From Isoptericola dokdonensis DS-3 (GTDB lineage Bacteria > Actinomycetota > Actinomycetes > Actinomycetales > Cellulomonadaceae): 64,000 nt of DNA. The translations under genes were made by a program, and so were the position numbers. Shown one piece after another: positions 25,372 to 33,836 of the stretch. The DNA is taken from contig NZ_CP014209.1 in the NCBI RefSeq assembly GCF_001636295.1, forward strand, positions 806,001-870,000. The letters run 5' to 3'. Position 1 is the first letter of the stretch; every line of letters begins with the position of its first letter. The notes beneath the pieces are model-generated. The model searched no databases, was not told where the DNA came from, and worked only from the letters and a program-made list of their open reading frames with translations.

Positions 25372-26723
25372 GCCGCCCCCTGCGGTGCGAGGTCGGCCGC
25401 GAGGCGGCGCACGGTGCGCCGGTAGGCGTCCTTGTTGACGTAGTAGCTCATGCGTTCCAGCCCGAGGTAGCGGTATCCGCCGGTGAGATCCGGCCAGGGC
25501 TCGGCGAGGCGCGCCCGGAACCGCGCGGCGCGGGCGGCGGCCGCGGCGTCGCCGTCCACCCCGGCGGCGTCCGCCGCGAGGAAGCGGGCGACCAGCTCGG
25601 CCTGCTCGGCCCGGCCCTGCCACCCGATGCCGGACGCCTCCAGCATCCCGACGACGAACAGCCCGTTGGCCGACGGCGGCACGACGTTGCAGAACAGCCG
25701 CGGCGACGTGCCCGACCCGGGGCCGCCCCACGCGAGGTGCGCGGGGTCGACGAACGGGTAGTCGAGGCGGTAGCCGGTGGCGAGCAGGATCAGGTCGTAG
25801 TCACCTGCCGTACCGTCGGCGAAGCGGACGGTGCGGCCCTCGACGCCCGCCAGGTCGGGGCGGACGCGCAGGTCGCCCTGGCCTGCGTGCTGCAGCACCA
25901 GGGAGTTCACGACGGGGTGCGACTCGTAGATCTTGTGGTCGGGCGCGGGGAACCCGAACCGCCGCGGGTCGCCATTGAGCAGGGTGAGGAGCCGGGAGTC
26001 CACGGCCTGCTTGATCCGGGCGGGCAGCGGGCGGCCCTGGTTGAGGGTGTCGGTGGGGCGGCCCAGGAGGTAGCGGGGCACGAACCAGTACCCGCGTCGC
26101 ACGGACAGGTCGACGGACGCGGCGCGGTGCACGGCGTCGACCGCGATGTCGCAGCCCGAGTTGCCGCCCCCGACCACCAGGACCCGCTTGCCGGCGAAGA
26201 CCTCCGCGCTCTTGTAGGCGCTGGAGTGCAGGACCTCGCCGTCGAAGTCCCCGGGCAGGGCGGGGACGTTCGGCTCGGCCAGGGTGCCGTTGGCGACGAC
26301 GACGTGGCTGTAACGGGCGACGCCGGGGCCGGCGGGGCCGGCGGCGTGCACGTCCCAGCCGGACGCCCCGCTCGCGTCGCCGTCGACCGGCTCGACGGCC
26401 GCCACCCGCGTGGCGAACCGGACGTGGCGGCGCAGGTCGAAGGTGTCGGCGAAGGTGCGGAAGTAGCGCAGCAGCTCGCGGTGGCTCGGGTAGTCGACGT
26501 CGGAGTCCATCGCCAGCTCGGCGAACTGCGTCGTCGTGCGCGACGAGATGAGGTGCGCCGACTCGTAGACGGTGGACCGCGGGTTGTCGATGTCCCACAG
26601 GCCGCCGACGTCGTCGTGGGCCTCGTACCCCGTCCAGGCCAGACCCTCACGGTCCAGCGCCCGCATCGTCGCCAGACCGGACGGACCCGCCCCGATCACG
26701 GCGACGTGTCGTTGCAGCGTCAT
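25368..26723 (-). CDS. flavin-containing monooxygenase (class B)
   Basis: This FAD- and NADPH-dependent class B monooxygenase oxygenates a soft nucleophile or a ketone. The 451-residue protein has GAGPSG at 11-16 for FAD and VVGGGNSGCD for NADPH. Between them FDGEVLHSSAY matches the FMO fingerprint FxGxxxHxxx(Y/F). ATGYRLDYPF is the C-terminal motif. It is nearer N-oxidising FMOs than Baeyer-Villiger enzymes, judged by this fingerprint. The ATG at 26723 has an AGGAG site nine bases upstream. It is the first gene of a three-gene overlapping operon. Confidence 0.9.
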   Translation of the reverse strand: MTLQRHVAVIGAGPSGLATMRALDREGLAWTGYEAHDDVGGLWDIDNPRSTVYESAHLISSRTTTQFAELAMDSDVDYPSHRELLRYFRTFADTFDLRRHVRFATRVAAVEPVDGDASGASGWDVHAAGPAGPGVARYSHVVVANGTLAEPNVPALPGDFDGEVLHSSAYKSAEVFAGKRVLVVGGGNSGCDIAVDAVHRAASVDLSVRRGYWFVPRYLLGRPTDTLNQGRPLPARIKQAVDSRLLTLLNGDPRRFGFPAPDHKIYESHPVVNSLVLQHAGQGDLRVRPDLAGVEGRTVRFADGTAGDYDLILLATGYRLDYPFVDPAHLAWGGPGSGTSPRLFCNVVPPSANGLFVVGMLEASGIGWQGRAEQAELVARFLAADAAGVDGDAAAAARAARFRARLAEPWPDLTGGYRYLGLERMSYYVNKDAYRRTVRRLAADLAPQGAA

Positions 26724-26850
26724 CGCCTCGTGCTCCTTGCTCACCGCCCGCCGAGCGCGGGCCGCACGAGTGTACGGCCCCGCGCAGGGTGCCCCGGGCG
26801 GGGCGGCGTCCACCAGGGAAGGGGGTCCGCCGAGGCCGGGGCGGGCGCGG

Positions 26851-27456
26851 TCAGGCGGCGGCGGTGGGCGCCTCGTCCGGCCACGGCTCGGCCGGCTGCC
26901 GCGGGTCGTCGGGCAGCAGCGACGCCATCCACGAGTCGCGCAGCGTGCCGCGCTGCGCGCCGTAGCGACGCAGCGTGCCCTCGAACCGGAAGCCGAGCTT
27001 CCAGGCGACGCGACGCGACGCCCAGTTGCCCGTGAACGCCTGCCACTGCAGCCGGGTCAGGCCCAGGCCTTCGGGGTCGAGCGCCCAGTCGACGACCAGC
27101 CGGGCCGCCGCGGTCGTGAGACCGCGACCGCGGGCGTCGGGCGCCGTCCAGTAGCCCAGCTCGCCGCGCCGCTGCTCCCCCGGCTCGCCGCCGCAGGACA
27201 CGCCGACCATCCCGAGCACTGCGCCGTCGACCGACCCCGGGGCCCGCACGGCCCACGTGAAGTCGCGTTCCTGCTCCCACCCGGCGGGCACGAACCCGGA
27301 GACGAAGCCCGTGGCGTCCTCGACGGAGTAGGGGGACGGGACGACCGTCCACGCGGCGATCTCCGGGTCGACGCAGACGGCGGCGATGCGCTCGACGTCG
27401 GCGCCGGTGGGGACGGACAGGGTGACGGCGCTGCTGCGCAGGACGAACGGCTCCAT
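26851..27456 (-). CDS. GNAT N-acetyltransferase (RimJ/RimL type)
   Basis: The 201-residue protein is a GNAT acetyltransferase of the RimJ/RimL subgroup, which acetylates N-termini of ribosomal proteins or small amines with acetyl-CoA. Segments include LRSSAVTLSVPTGADVERI at the start, ELGYWTAPDARGRGLTTAAARLVVDWAL (the acetyl-CoA pyrophosphate loop, with RGRGL), and RLQWQAFTGNWASRRVAWKLGFRFEGTLRRY. No partner gene indicates a substrate. It starts at ATG 27456, 31 bp beyond the stop of the AI-2E family gene, and may share its transcript. Confidence 0.87.
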   Translation of the reverse strand: MEPFVLRSSAVTLSVPTGADVERIAAVCVDPEIAAWTVVPSPYSVEDATGFVSGFVPAGWEQERDFTWAVRAPGSVDGAVLGMVGVSCGGEPGEQRRGELGYWTAPDARGRGLTTAAARLVVDWALDPEGLGLTRLQWQAFTGNWASRRVAWKLGFRFEGTLRRYGAQRGTLRDSWMASLLPDDPRQPAEPWPDEAPTAAA

Positions 27457-27487
27457 GGGCGGATCCTGCCAGGCGGTCCGTGGTCCG

Positions 27488-28690
27488 TCAGGTCCTTTGC
27501 GGTGCGTCCCCCGCGGCGGGCGCGTCGTCCCCGGCGGGCTCCTGCTCCGCGGCCGCACCGGCGTCGCCCGCGGCGTCGTCGTCCGGCGAGGCGGAGCTGT
27601 CGTGGGCGCGGAGCAGCGGGACCGGCGGGTCCCCCCGCAACGTCGAGAAGACCGTCCACACCACCGCCACGAGCGGCACCGCCACGACCGCCCCGAGGAT
27701 CCCGGACAGCACCGTCCCGCCGAACACGGCGATCGCCACGACGACCGGGTGCAGCGACACCTGCTTGCCCATGATGAGGGGCTGCAGCACGTGCCCCTCG
27801 AGCTGGCCGATGAGGGCGATCCCGACGGTGACGATGAGGGCCGTGACGATCCCCTCGGCGGCGAGCGCCACGACCGCGGCGATGATCATCGCCAGCGGTG
27901 CACCGATGAGCGGGATGAACGCGCCGATGAGCACGAGCACCGCGAGCGGCGCCGCGAGCGGCACGCCCAGGATGCTCAGCAGCACGAACGCGAGGATGCC
28001 GTCGATGAACGCGATGATGACGGTCCCGCGGGCGAAGCCGGAGAACGTGTACCAGCCGGCGCCCGCCGCCTCCCGGAGCCGGCGCCGGTTGCGCGCCGGA
28101 AGCTGGTGGACGAACCAGTCCCACATCCGGCCGCCGGAGTTGACGAAGAAGATCGTGCAGAAGATCGCGAGCGCGATGACCATCAGCGCCTCGAAGACGG
28201 ATCCCGCGCTCTCCGCGGCCCGGGAGGCGAGCGTGTCGGCGTTGTCGGACAGCCACTGCCCGGCCGCCTGGAACCACTCGTCGAGCTGGTCACCCGTGAC
28301 GGACAGGCCGAAGGGCAGGTGCTGCAGGAAGTCGAGGATCTGCTGCAGGCCGGTGTCGAACTGCCCGGCCAGCTCCGTCCACTGCCCGGCCACCGACGCC
28401 ACCACGAACGTCATGAGCCCGCCGAACACGACGAAGCCGGTCAGCAGGGACAGCACGGTGGCCAGCGGCCGGGGCATGACCCGGTCGTAGACGTTCGCGA
28501 GCGGTCGGAACACGGACGTCAGCACGAGCGCGAGGAACACCGCGACGAACACGAGCTGCACCTGTGCCGTGGCGTACACCACGAGCGAGAGCCCGACGAC
28601 GAGCGCCACCAGCCGCCACGACCAGCCCGCGGACGTGCGCAGCCACTGCGGGACGTTCTCCCTCGTCACGCGCCCGTCCTCGCTCGTCAC
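27488..28690 (-). CDS. AI-2E family transporter
   Basis: This 400-residue integral membrane protein belongs to the AI-2E (TqsA/PerM-like) family, whose members export autoinducer-2, ions or other solutes; the actual cargo here is unknown. It shows the expected eight helices: a first pair at about 25-70, a long extracytoplasmic stretch with VTGDQLDEWFQ, then the conserved FARGTVIIAFIDGILAFVLLSILGVPLAAPLAVLVLIGAFIPLIGAPLAMI block. The tail after about 360 is Ala/Asp/Pro-rich and soluble. I chose the GTG at 28690 because a strong GGAGGGAG site precedes it. Confidence 0.9.
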   Translation of the reverse strand: MTSEDGRVTRENVPQWLRTSAGWSWRLVALVVGLSLVVYATAQVQLVFVAVFLALVLTSVFRPLANVYDRVMPRPLATVLSLLTGFVVFGGLMTFVVASVAGQWTELAGQFDTGLQQILDFLQHLPFGLSVTGDQLDEWFQAAGQWLSDNADTLASRAAESAGSVFEALMVIALAIFCTIFFVNSGGRMWDWFVHQLPARNRRRLREAAGAGWYTFSGFARGTVIIAFIDGILAFVLLSILGVPLAAPLAVLVLIGAFIPLIGAPLAMIIAAVVALAAEGIVTALIVTVGIALIGQLEGHVLQPLIMGKQVSLHPVVVAIAVFGGTVLSGILGAVVAVPLVAVVWTVFSTLRGDPPVPLLRAHDSSASPDDDAAGDAGAAAEQEPAGDDAPAAGDAPQRT

Positions 28691-28705
28691 CCTCGCTCCC
28701 TCCGC

Positions 28706-28735
28706 CCGGTGGTGCCAGTGTGTGCCCACCACCGG
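28706..28735 (-). terminator. hairpin after the SDR gene
   Basis: Nine-base arms (28706-28714 and 28727-28735, CCGGTGGTG/CACCACCGG) sit directly after the SDR stop, ahead of the AI-2E family gene. This suggests the two genes are separate transcripts. Confidence 0.5.
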
Positions 28736-28736
28736 C

Positions 28737-29507
28737 TCAGTGCACGGAGAACCCGCCGTCGACGTGGATCGACTGCCCGGTGACGTATCCGGACGCCGCC
28801 CCGGCGAGGAACACCGCGGCCCCCGCGAAGTCGGCCGGCACACCGTTGCGGCCCACCAGCGTGCGGTCCGCGAGCGCCGCGACGCGCACCGGATCGTCCT
28901 GGAGGCGCTGGTTGAGGGGGGTGAGCACGAACCCGGGCACCAGGGTGTTGGCGGTGACGCCGTGGGCGGACCACGCCTCGGCCTGCGAGCGCGCGAGGGA
29001 CTCGAGCCCGCCCTTGGACACGCCGTAGACGCCGCTGGTGACGAACGCGCGGTGCGCCTGCTGGGAGCTGACGTGGATCAGGCGACCGTACCCGCGCTCG
29101 GCCATGCCGGGCCCGAACCGCTGCCCGAACCAGAACGGCGCCTCCAGGTTGACGGCCATGGTGGCGTCCCACACGTCCGCGTCGATGCTCGCCATCGGCG
29201 GGCGCAGGTTGATCCCGGCGCTGGAGACCACGACGTCCGGCTCGCCGAACGGGGCGGCCGCGTCGTCGGCGGCCTGCTGCGCACCGACGCGGGTGGACAG
29301 GTCGCCGACCACGACGGCGACGCGGCAGCCGAGGCCGGTCAGCTCGCGCGCGGTGTCCTCCAGGGCCGGGCGGCCCCGGGCGACGAGCACGACGGCGGCA
29401 CCCGCCCGGGCCAGCGCGGTGGCGATGCCCCGGCCGATGCCGGAGCTGCCTCCGGTGACGACGGCCGTGCGCCCGGCCAGGGAGAACAGGTCCTCGACGT
29501 AGCTCAT
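28737..29507 (-). CDS. short-chain dehydrogenase/reductase
   Basis: This NAD(P)-dependent oxidoreductase has 256 residues. The cofactor site is VVTGGSSGIGRGIA near 17-30. VVSSAGINLRPPM, the catalytic Ser in IHVSSQQAHR and the YGVSK motif (Tyr-Lys) are in place, as are the C-terminal GYVTGQSIHVDGGFSVH motifs. It resembles gluconate 5-dehydrogenase/KDG reductase-type SDRs, but substrate cannot be fixed. The start is ATG, with TACGCT six bases upstream, so expression is probably leaderless. Confidence 0.9.
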   Translation of the reverse strand: MSYVEDLFSLAGRTAVVTGGSSGIGRGIATALARAGAAVVLVARGRPALEDTARELTGLGCRVAVVVGDLSTRVGAQQAADDAAAPFGEPDVVVSSAGINLRPPMASIDADVWDATMAVNLEAPFWFGQRFGPGMAERGYGRLIHVSSQQAHRAFVTSGVYGVSKGGLESLARSQAEAWSAHGVTANTLVPGFVLTPLNQRLQDDPVRVAALADRTLVGRNGVPADFAGAAVFLAGAASGYVTGQSIHVDGGFSVH

Positions 29508-29513
29508 GACGGG

Positions 29514-29519
29514 AGCGTA
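29514..29519 (-). promoter_or_regulatory. leaderless -10 element of the SDR gene
   Basis: TACGCT on the minus strand is six bases before the ATG at 29507 and lies in the 16-bp divergent gap with yidD. Confidence 0.5.
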
Positions 29520-29523
29520 GGCC

Positions 29524-29811
29524 GTGGGCGGGGTGGGGTGGGACGACGCCCGGGACCGGGCTCGTCCGTTGCGGTGGTGGTCGCTGCCGCGGCACCTCGG
29601 TGCGCTCGCGATCCGCGCCTACCAGGGTCTGGTCTCGTCGCGGACCGCCGCCCGGTGCCGGTACGTCCCGACGTGCAGCGCCTACGGGCTCGCGGCGGTC
29701 CGCACGTTCGGGCTGTGGCGGGGGTCCCGGCTCGCGCTCGGCCGGGTCCGCCGCTGCGACCGGGACGTCGCGCCCGGGACCGCCGACCCGTTGGTCGTGC
29801 GTCCGGCCTGA
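29524..29811 (+). CDS. yidD: membrane protein insertion efficiency factor YidD
   Basis: YidD is a small membrane-associated protein thought to help YidC insert inner-membrane proteins. The 95-residue protein has the family core AIRAYQGLVSSRTAARCRYVPTCSAYGLAAVRTFGLWRGSRLALGRVRRCD, with the conserved cysteines in RCRYVPTCSAY and RRCD. The N-terminal extension of about 25 residues varies in the family. The start is probably GTG at 29524; another in-frame GTG at 29533 is possible. Unlike the usual rpmH-rnpA-yidD-yidC block, none of those genes are near, so this is an isolated copy. Confidence 0.88.
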   Translation: MGGVGWDDARDRARPLRWWSLPRHLGALAIRAYQGLVSSRTAARCRYVPTCSAYGLAAVRTFGLWRGSRLALGRVRRCDRDVAPGTADPLVVRPA

Positions 29812-29850
29812 GCGCCGTGGCCGCGATGCGCGCGCCGGCCCCGGACGCAC

Positions 29851-29880
29851 GAAAGGCAGGGAGACCACTCCCTGCCTTTC
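29851..29880. terminator. perfect hairpin after yidD
   Basis: Thirteen-base arms (29851-29863, 29868-29880) around a four-base loop ACCA form a perfect stem starting GAAAGG and ending CCTTTC. It separates yidD from the helR control region. Confidence 0.75.
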
Positions 29881-29896
29881 TCAAGGTATAGCGCAC

Positions 29897-29921
29897 GGGG
29901 GGTCTTGCCGCAAGGCCCCCC
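29897..29921 (+). promoter_or_regulatory. rifamycin-associated-element-like inverted repeat upstream of helR
   Basis: Six G's, then TCTTG-CCG-CAAGG, then six C's form an 11-base-arm palindrome with one G/T mismatch. From memory, the published rifamycin-associated element (RAE) has the same plan: a G run, a CTTGC/GCAAG core and a C run, upstream of rifamycin-resistance genes including helR. It lies 82 bases before the helR start. Confidence 0.75.
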
Positions 29922-30002
29922 TGGGGGCGCACCATCGAGTCTTCGGACCGGCTGCACGACCTGCCCCGCAGCCTCGGTCCGCAGTCCCGAGGACGGAGCC
30001 CG

Positions 30003-32279
30003 ATGCCCCCGCAGACCCTGCCCCTGTTCGCCCTGCCCGCCGCCCGGGCAGCCCAGGCCGACCCCGCGCTCGTCGCGGCCGACGAGAAGCACCTCACCGC
30101 GATCGCCACGCACCTGGCCGCGACGGCGGACGACGTCCGCGACCGTCTCGACGCCGCCCGCCGACTGCCGGCGGGGCGCGGACAGGCCGCGTTCGACCGT
30201 GACCAGGAGGTGCACCGGCTGTCCGGCCGGCTGCGGCTGCTGGAGCGGTACGGCGTCGACCTCTGCCTGGGCCGCATGGTCCCGGCCGACGGCGGCGACC
30301 CCGTGTACGTGGGGCGCCTCGGCCTGACCGCCGCGGACGGGCGCACCCTGCTCGTCGACTGGCGCTCGGCGGCCGCCGAGCCGTTCTTCCGCGCCACGCA
30401 CGCCGACCCGCGCGGTCTGTCGAGCCGCCGCCGGTACCGCTGGGCGGACCGCCGGGTCGTCGACTACTGGGACGAGGTGCTGACCCTCGACGGCGACACC
30501 ACCGGTCTGGCCCCCGACGACGACTCGGCGTTCTTCGGCAGCCTCGCCACCAGCCGGACGGAGCAGATGCGGGACGTGCTGGGCACCCTCGCCGCGGACC
30601 AGGACGCCGTCGTGCGGGCGCCCGCGCGCGGCGCGCTCGTCGTGGACGGCGGCCCCGGCACGGGCAAGACGGTCGTGGCCCTGCACCGGGCCGCGTACCT
30701 GCTGCACGCCGACCCGGCCGTCGGGGGCCGGCACGGCGGCGTGCTCGTCGTCGGGCCGCACGACGGCTACCTCGCCTACGTCGCGGACGTCCTGCCGAGC
30801 CTCGGGGAGGACGGGGTACGGCTGGGCACGCCCACCGACCTGGTGCCCGAGGGTGCGACGGCGCGACCCGAGCCCGACCCACGGGTCGCGGCGCTCAAGG
30901 GTGACGCCCGCATGGTCGACGCCCTCGACCCCGCCGTCGCGCTGCACGAGAACCCACCGACCAGCACCCTGCTCGTCGAGACGCCGTGGGCGGACGTCGT
31001 GGTGACGCCGCGGGACTGGGCCGAGGCCTTCGCCGCCCCCGACCCGGGCACACCCCACGACGACGCCCGGGACGAGATCTGGTCCGCGCTGCTCGACCTG
31101 CTGGTCGACCAGGCGACCGACGCCCTCGACGGCGGGCGGGCGTCGGCGTTCGACGACGAGGGCTGGGGTCGCGACCAGGAGCGGGACGACGGCGCCGAAC
31201 GCGGGTCCGACGGTGACGACGACCAGTTCGACGCCTACGGCCTGGCCGGCGAGGACCCGACGACGGGACTGCGCCGCGCCCTGGAGGGCAGCGCCGAGCT
31301 CGTCCGCGCCCTCGACCGCGCCTGGCCCCTGCTCGACCCGGCGGACGTCGTCGGCGACCTGTGGACCGTGCCCGCGTACCTGCGCCGGTGCGCGCCGTGG
31401 CTCACCGCGGAGGAGGCGGACCTGCTCCGGCGGGACGACCCGCACGCCTGGACGACGGCCGACCTGCCGCTCCTGGACGCCGCACGCCGGCGCGTCGGGG
31501 ACCCTCGCGCCGTGCGCGAGCGCCGGCGCCACGAGGCCGAGCGCGCCGCCGAACGTGCCCGCATGGACGACGTCGTCGAGCACCTGCTCGCCACCGACGA
31601 CTCCGACCTCGGGGTCATGTCCATGCTGCGCGGGCAGGACCTGCGCACCGCGCTCGACGAGCCCGCCGTCGTCGCGGGGACCGCCGCCGACGCCTGGGCG
31701 GGGCCGTTCTCGCACGTCGTCGTCGACGAGGCGCAGGAGCTCACCGACGCGCAGTGGCGCACGATCCTCGCCCGCTGTCCGTCCGGCAGCCTCACCGTCG
31801 TCGGCGACCGGGCGCAGGCCCGTCACGGTTTCACCGAGACCTGGGCGCAGCGGCTGGCACGCGTCGGGGTGCGGGACGTCGCCCAGGCCACCCTGACGAT
31901 CAGCTACCGCACCCCTGCCGAGATCATGGCCGTCGCCGGGCCCGTCGTCCGCGCGGCGATCCCCGACGCCAACGTGCCCACGTCCGTGCGCAGCACCGGC
32001 ACCGCCGTCCGCCACGGGTCCGCCCGCGACCTCGAGCACGTCGTCGACGCCTGGCTCGACGACCACGCGGACGGCACGGTGTGCGTCGTCGCGGCGGACC
32101 CCGGCACCGCGCCGGACCGGCCACGCGTGCACCGCCTCACCCCCGAGCTGACCAAGGGCCTCGAGTTCGACCTCGTCGTCCTGATCGACCCCGCGTCGTG
32201 GGGCGACGGCGTCACCGGCGCCGTCGACCGGTACGTCGCCATGACCCGTGCCACCGCCGAGCTCGTCGTGCTCACCTGA
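30003..32279 (+). CDS. helR: HelR/HelD-type RNA polymerase recycling ATPase
   Basis: HelD-type proteins are UvrD-like ATPases that pull RNA polymerase off DNA; the HelR subgroup also displaces rifamycin and confers resistance. The 758-residue protein has an N-terminal helical arm (about 1-85), the LVDWRSAAAEPFF segment, Walker A DGGPGTGKT near 216, Walker B VVDEAQELTDAQWR near 573, GDRAQARHG, and motif VI YVAMTRATAELVVL at the end. The upstream RAE-like palindrome supports HelR over housekeeping HelD. The ATG has a GGAG site. A hairpin closes the gene at 32292-32313. Confidence 0.9.
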   Translation: MPPQTLPLFALPAARAAQADPALVAADEKHLTAIATHLAATADDVRDRLDAARRLPAGRGQAAFDRDQEVHRLSGRLRLLERYGVDLCLGRMVPADGGDPVYVGRLGLTAADGRTLLVDWRSAAAEPFFRATHADPRGLSSRRRYRWADRRVVDYWDEVLTLDGDTTGLAPDDDSAFFGSLATSRTEQMRDVLGTLAADQDAVVRAPARGALVVDGGPGTGKTVVALHRAAYLLHADPAVGGRHGGVLVVGPHDGYLAYVADVLPSLGEDGVRLGTPTDLVPEGATARPEPDPRVAALKGDARMVDALDPAVALHENPPTSTLLVETPWADVVVTPRDWAEAFAAPDPGTPHDDARDEIWSALLDLLVDQATDALDGGRASAFDDEGWGRDQERDDGAERGSDGDDDQFDAYGLAGEDPTTGLRRALEGSAELVRALDRAWPLLDPADVVGDLWTVPAYLRRCAPWLTAEEADLLRRDDPHAWTTADLPLLDAARRRVGDPRAVRERRRHEAERAAERARMDDVVEHLLATDDSDLGVMSMLRGQDLRTALDEPAVVAGTAADAWAGPFSHVVVDEAQELTDAQWRTILARCPSGSLTVVGDRAQARHGFTETWAQRLARVGVRDVAQATLTISYRTPAEIMAVAGPVVRAAIPDANVPTSVRSTGTAVRHGSARDLEHVVDAWLDDHADGTVCVVAADPGTAPDRPRVHRLTPELTKGLEFDLVVLIDPASWGDGVTGAVDRYVAMTRATAELVVLT

Positions 32280-32291
32280 GGTCGGTGCCGT

Positions 32292-32313
32292 TCACCCGCT
32301 TCCCGGCGGGTGA
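32292..32313 (+). terminator. hairpin after helR
   Basis: Eight-base arms (TCACCCGC, 32292-32299; GCGGGTGA, 32306-32313) enclose a six-base loop 13 bases after the helR stop. Confidence 0.5.
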
Positions 32314-32385
32314 GCGGGGGCGTCCGCGCGCACCATCGAACCAGGTCGCCCCGCCCCGGAGGACGGCCCGTCCGGAGGTGACGCG

Positions 32386-33159
32386 ATGACGACGATGCCC
32401 GCGTACGACGCCGACCAGCTCGCGCAGGTGCTCGGGATGCTGCCCGACGTCGACGCCGTCGAGCTCAAGCTGACGGTCCCCGACGCCGAGCACCGGCGCG
32501 TCGTCGCCGCCCTCGGGATCGACGTGCTCGACGCGCAGATCCGGCAGGTCGCGTTCGTCGACACCCTCGACCTGCGGCTCGCCGCCGCCGGAGTCGTCGT
32601 GCGGGCCCGCCGCACCCAGGCCAAGGCCGGCGACGTCACCGTCAAGCTGCGCCCGCTGCTGCCGACCGAGGCACCCGAGCACCTGCGCCGCCGACCCGGC
32701 TTCAAGGTCGAGCTCGACGCCTCCCCCGCCGGGTTCACCTGCTCCTGCTCCCTGACCACCGAGGTGAGCGACCGCAGGGTCCGGGCGCTGCTCGACGACT
32801 TCGGCACGCTGTCGAAGATCCTCGACCGGGACCAGCGCTCCCTGCTGGAGGAACGGCTCCCCGCCGGCACCGGGCTCGACGACCTCGTCGTCCTCGGACC
32901 CCTCACCCTGCTCAAGGCCCGGTTCGCCCCCGAGGGGCAGCAGCGCCGCATGGTCGCCGAGCTGTGGTTCCTGCCCGACGGGACCCGCATCCTCGAGCTC
33001 TCGACCAAGACCACACCCGCCGGGGCCTTCCACGCCGCCGCCGAGACCAAGGTGTTCCTCGCCTCCCGCGGCATCGACCTGGGCGCCCCGCAGGAGACGA
33101 AGACCCGCGCGGCGCTCGCCGCGCTCGTCGCGCAGCGTGACGTCACAGGGACAGCTTGA
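32386..33159 (+). CDS. CYTH-domain protein
   Basis: This is a triphosphate-tunnel metalloenzyme-fold protein; family members hydrolyse triphosphates or act as class IV adenylate cyclases. The 257 residues include the shortened signature VELKL (Glu26, Lys28) in place of ExExK, tunnel-facing strands VVVRARRTQAKAGDVTVKLRPL and KVELDASPAGFTCSCSLT, and RILELSTKT near the end. The missing first Glu makes catalysis uncertain, so cyclase activity should not be assumed. The start follows a GGAGG site. Upstream it shares the 10-mer GCACCATCGA with helR. Confidence 0.8.
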   Translation: MTTMPAYDADQLAQVLGMLPDVDAVELKLTVPDAEHRRVVAALGIDVLDAQIRQVAFVDTLDLRLAAAGVVVRARRTQAKAGDVTVKLRPLLPTEAPEHLRRRPGFKVELDASPAGFTCSCSLTTEVSDRRVRALLDDFGTLSKILDRDQRSLLEERLPAGTGLDDLVVLGPLTLLKARFAPEGQQRRMVAELWFLPDGTRILELSTKTTPAGAFHAAAETKVFLASRGIDLGAPQETKTRAALAALVAQRDVTGTA

Positions 33160-33613
33160 AGCCCTCGTGCGACGGTGCGTACCCGAGCGAGCGGTAGAAG
33201 CGGTGGGCGTCCGGCCGTTCCTTGTCGGAGGTGAGCTGTGCGAGCGCGCAGCCCCGCGCACGTCCCCGGGCGTGCGCGTGCTCCATGAGCGCACGGCCCA
33301 CGCCCCGGCCACGGAGCCGCGCGTCCACCCGGACCGCCTCCACGAGCAGCCGCGTCGCGCCCTGGCGAGAGATCCCCGGGACGAACGTCAGCTGCATGCA
33401 CCCGACGACCTCGCCGTCGAGGGCGGCGACGACGAGCTCGTCGTTCGGGCTGGCCTCGATCGCCTCGAACGCGGCGACGTGCGCGGGCCCGAACGCACCC
33501 GTGCGGGCCGCGGCCACCGGGTCGTCGGCGATGAGCTCCACCACGCGGGGCAGGTCGTCGCGGGTCGCCGCACGGAACGAGACAGGCACGGTGGTCGCGG
33601 CGGGATCAGGCAC
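33143..33613 (-). CDS. GNAT N-acetyltransferase
   Basis: This 156-residue acetyl-CoA-dependent acetyltransferase has FRAATRDDLPRVVELIADDP at the start, EVVGCMQLTFVPGISRQGATRLLVEAVRVDARLRGRGVGRALMEHA with the RGRGVG pyrophosphate loop, and the C-terminal DAHRFYRSLGYAPSHEGFKLSL typical of a GNAT subgroup annotated in many actinobacteria. The substrate is unknown. Its last 17 bases overlap the convergent CYTH gene. The GTG start has TAGCCT six bases upstream, again a leaderless layout. Confidence 0.87.
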   Translation of the reverse strand: MPDPAATTVPVSFRAATRDDLPRVVELIADDPVAAARTGAFGPAHVAAFEAIEASPNDELVVAALDGEVVGCMQLTFVPGISRQGATRLLVEAVRVDARLRGRGVGRALMEHAHARGRARGCALAQLTSDKERPDAHRFYRSLGYAPSHEGFKLSL

Positions 33614-33619
33614 GCCCGG

Positions 33620-33625
33620 AGGCTA
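33620..33625 (-). promoter_or_regulatory. leaderless -10 element of the 33.6-kb GNAT gene
   Basis: TAGCCT on the minus strand lies six bases before the GTG at 33613. Confidence 0.5.
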
Positions 33626-33836
33626 GCAGCGTGCCCGATGGTGGTTGACCTAGGCACACGCGGTCGCCGACGGCTCTCACGGGGCGCTGGCTGGTCCTTC
33701 GCTGTTCCCGACGGAAACAGCGCCCACGGGTCCACACGCCCGGACGATGCGGACCCTTGCCACATCGAGGTCACTCATCGATGAAGTTCCCCGCGATTCC
33801 CCATGACGGCCGAGGACGAACCCCAGTTTGAGGGCG
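33626..33836. other. intergenic stretch with lower GC before the DUF433 gene
   Basis: These 211 bases hold no gene I can support. They include TTGACC near 33647 as a possible -35 element and a 16-codon reading frame from ATG 33781 ending just before the antitoxin start, which is probably chance. GC is visibly lower than in flanking genes, as in the toxin-antitoxin remnant that follows. Confidence 0.4.

Noticed and set aside
33781..33831. 16-codon frame before the DUF433 gene
   Set aside because: No ribosome site and no similarity; probably chance.
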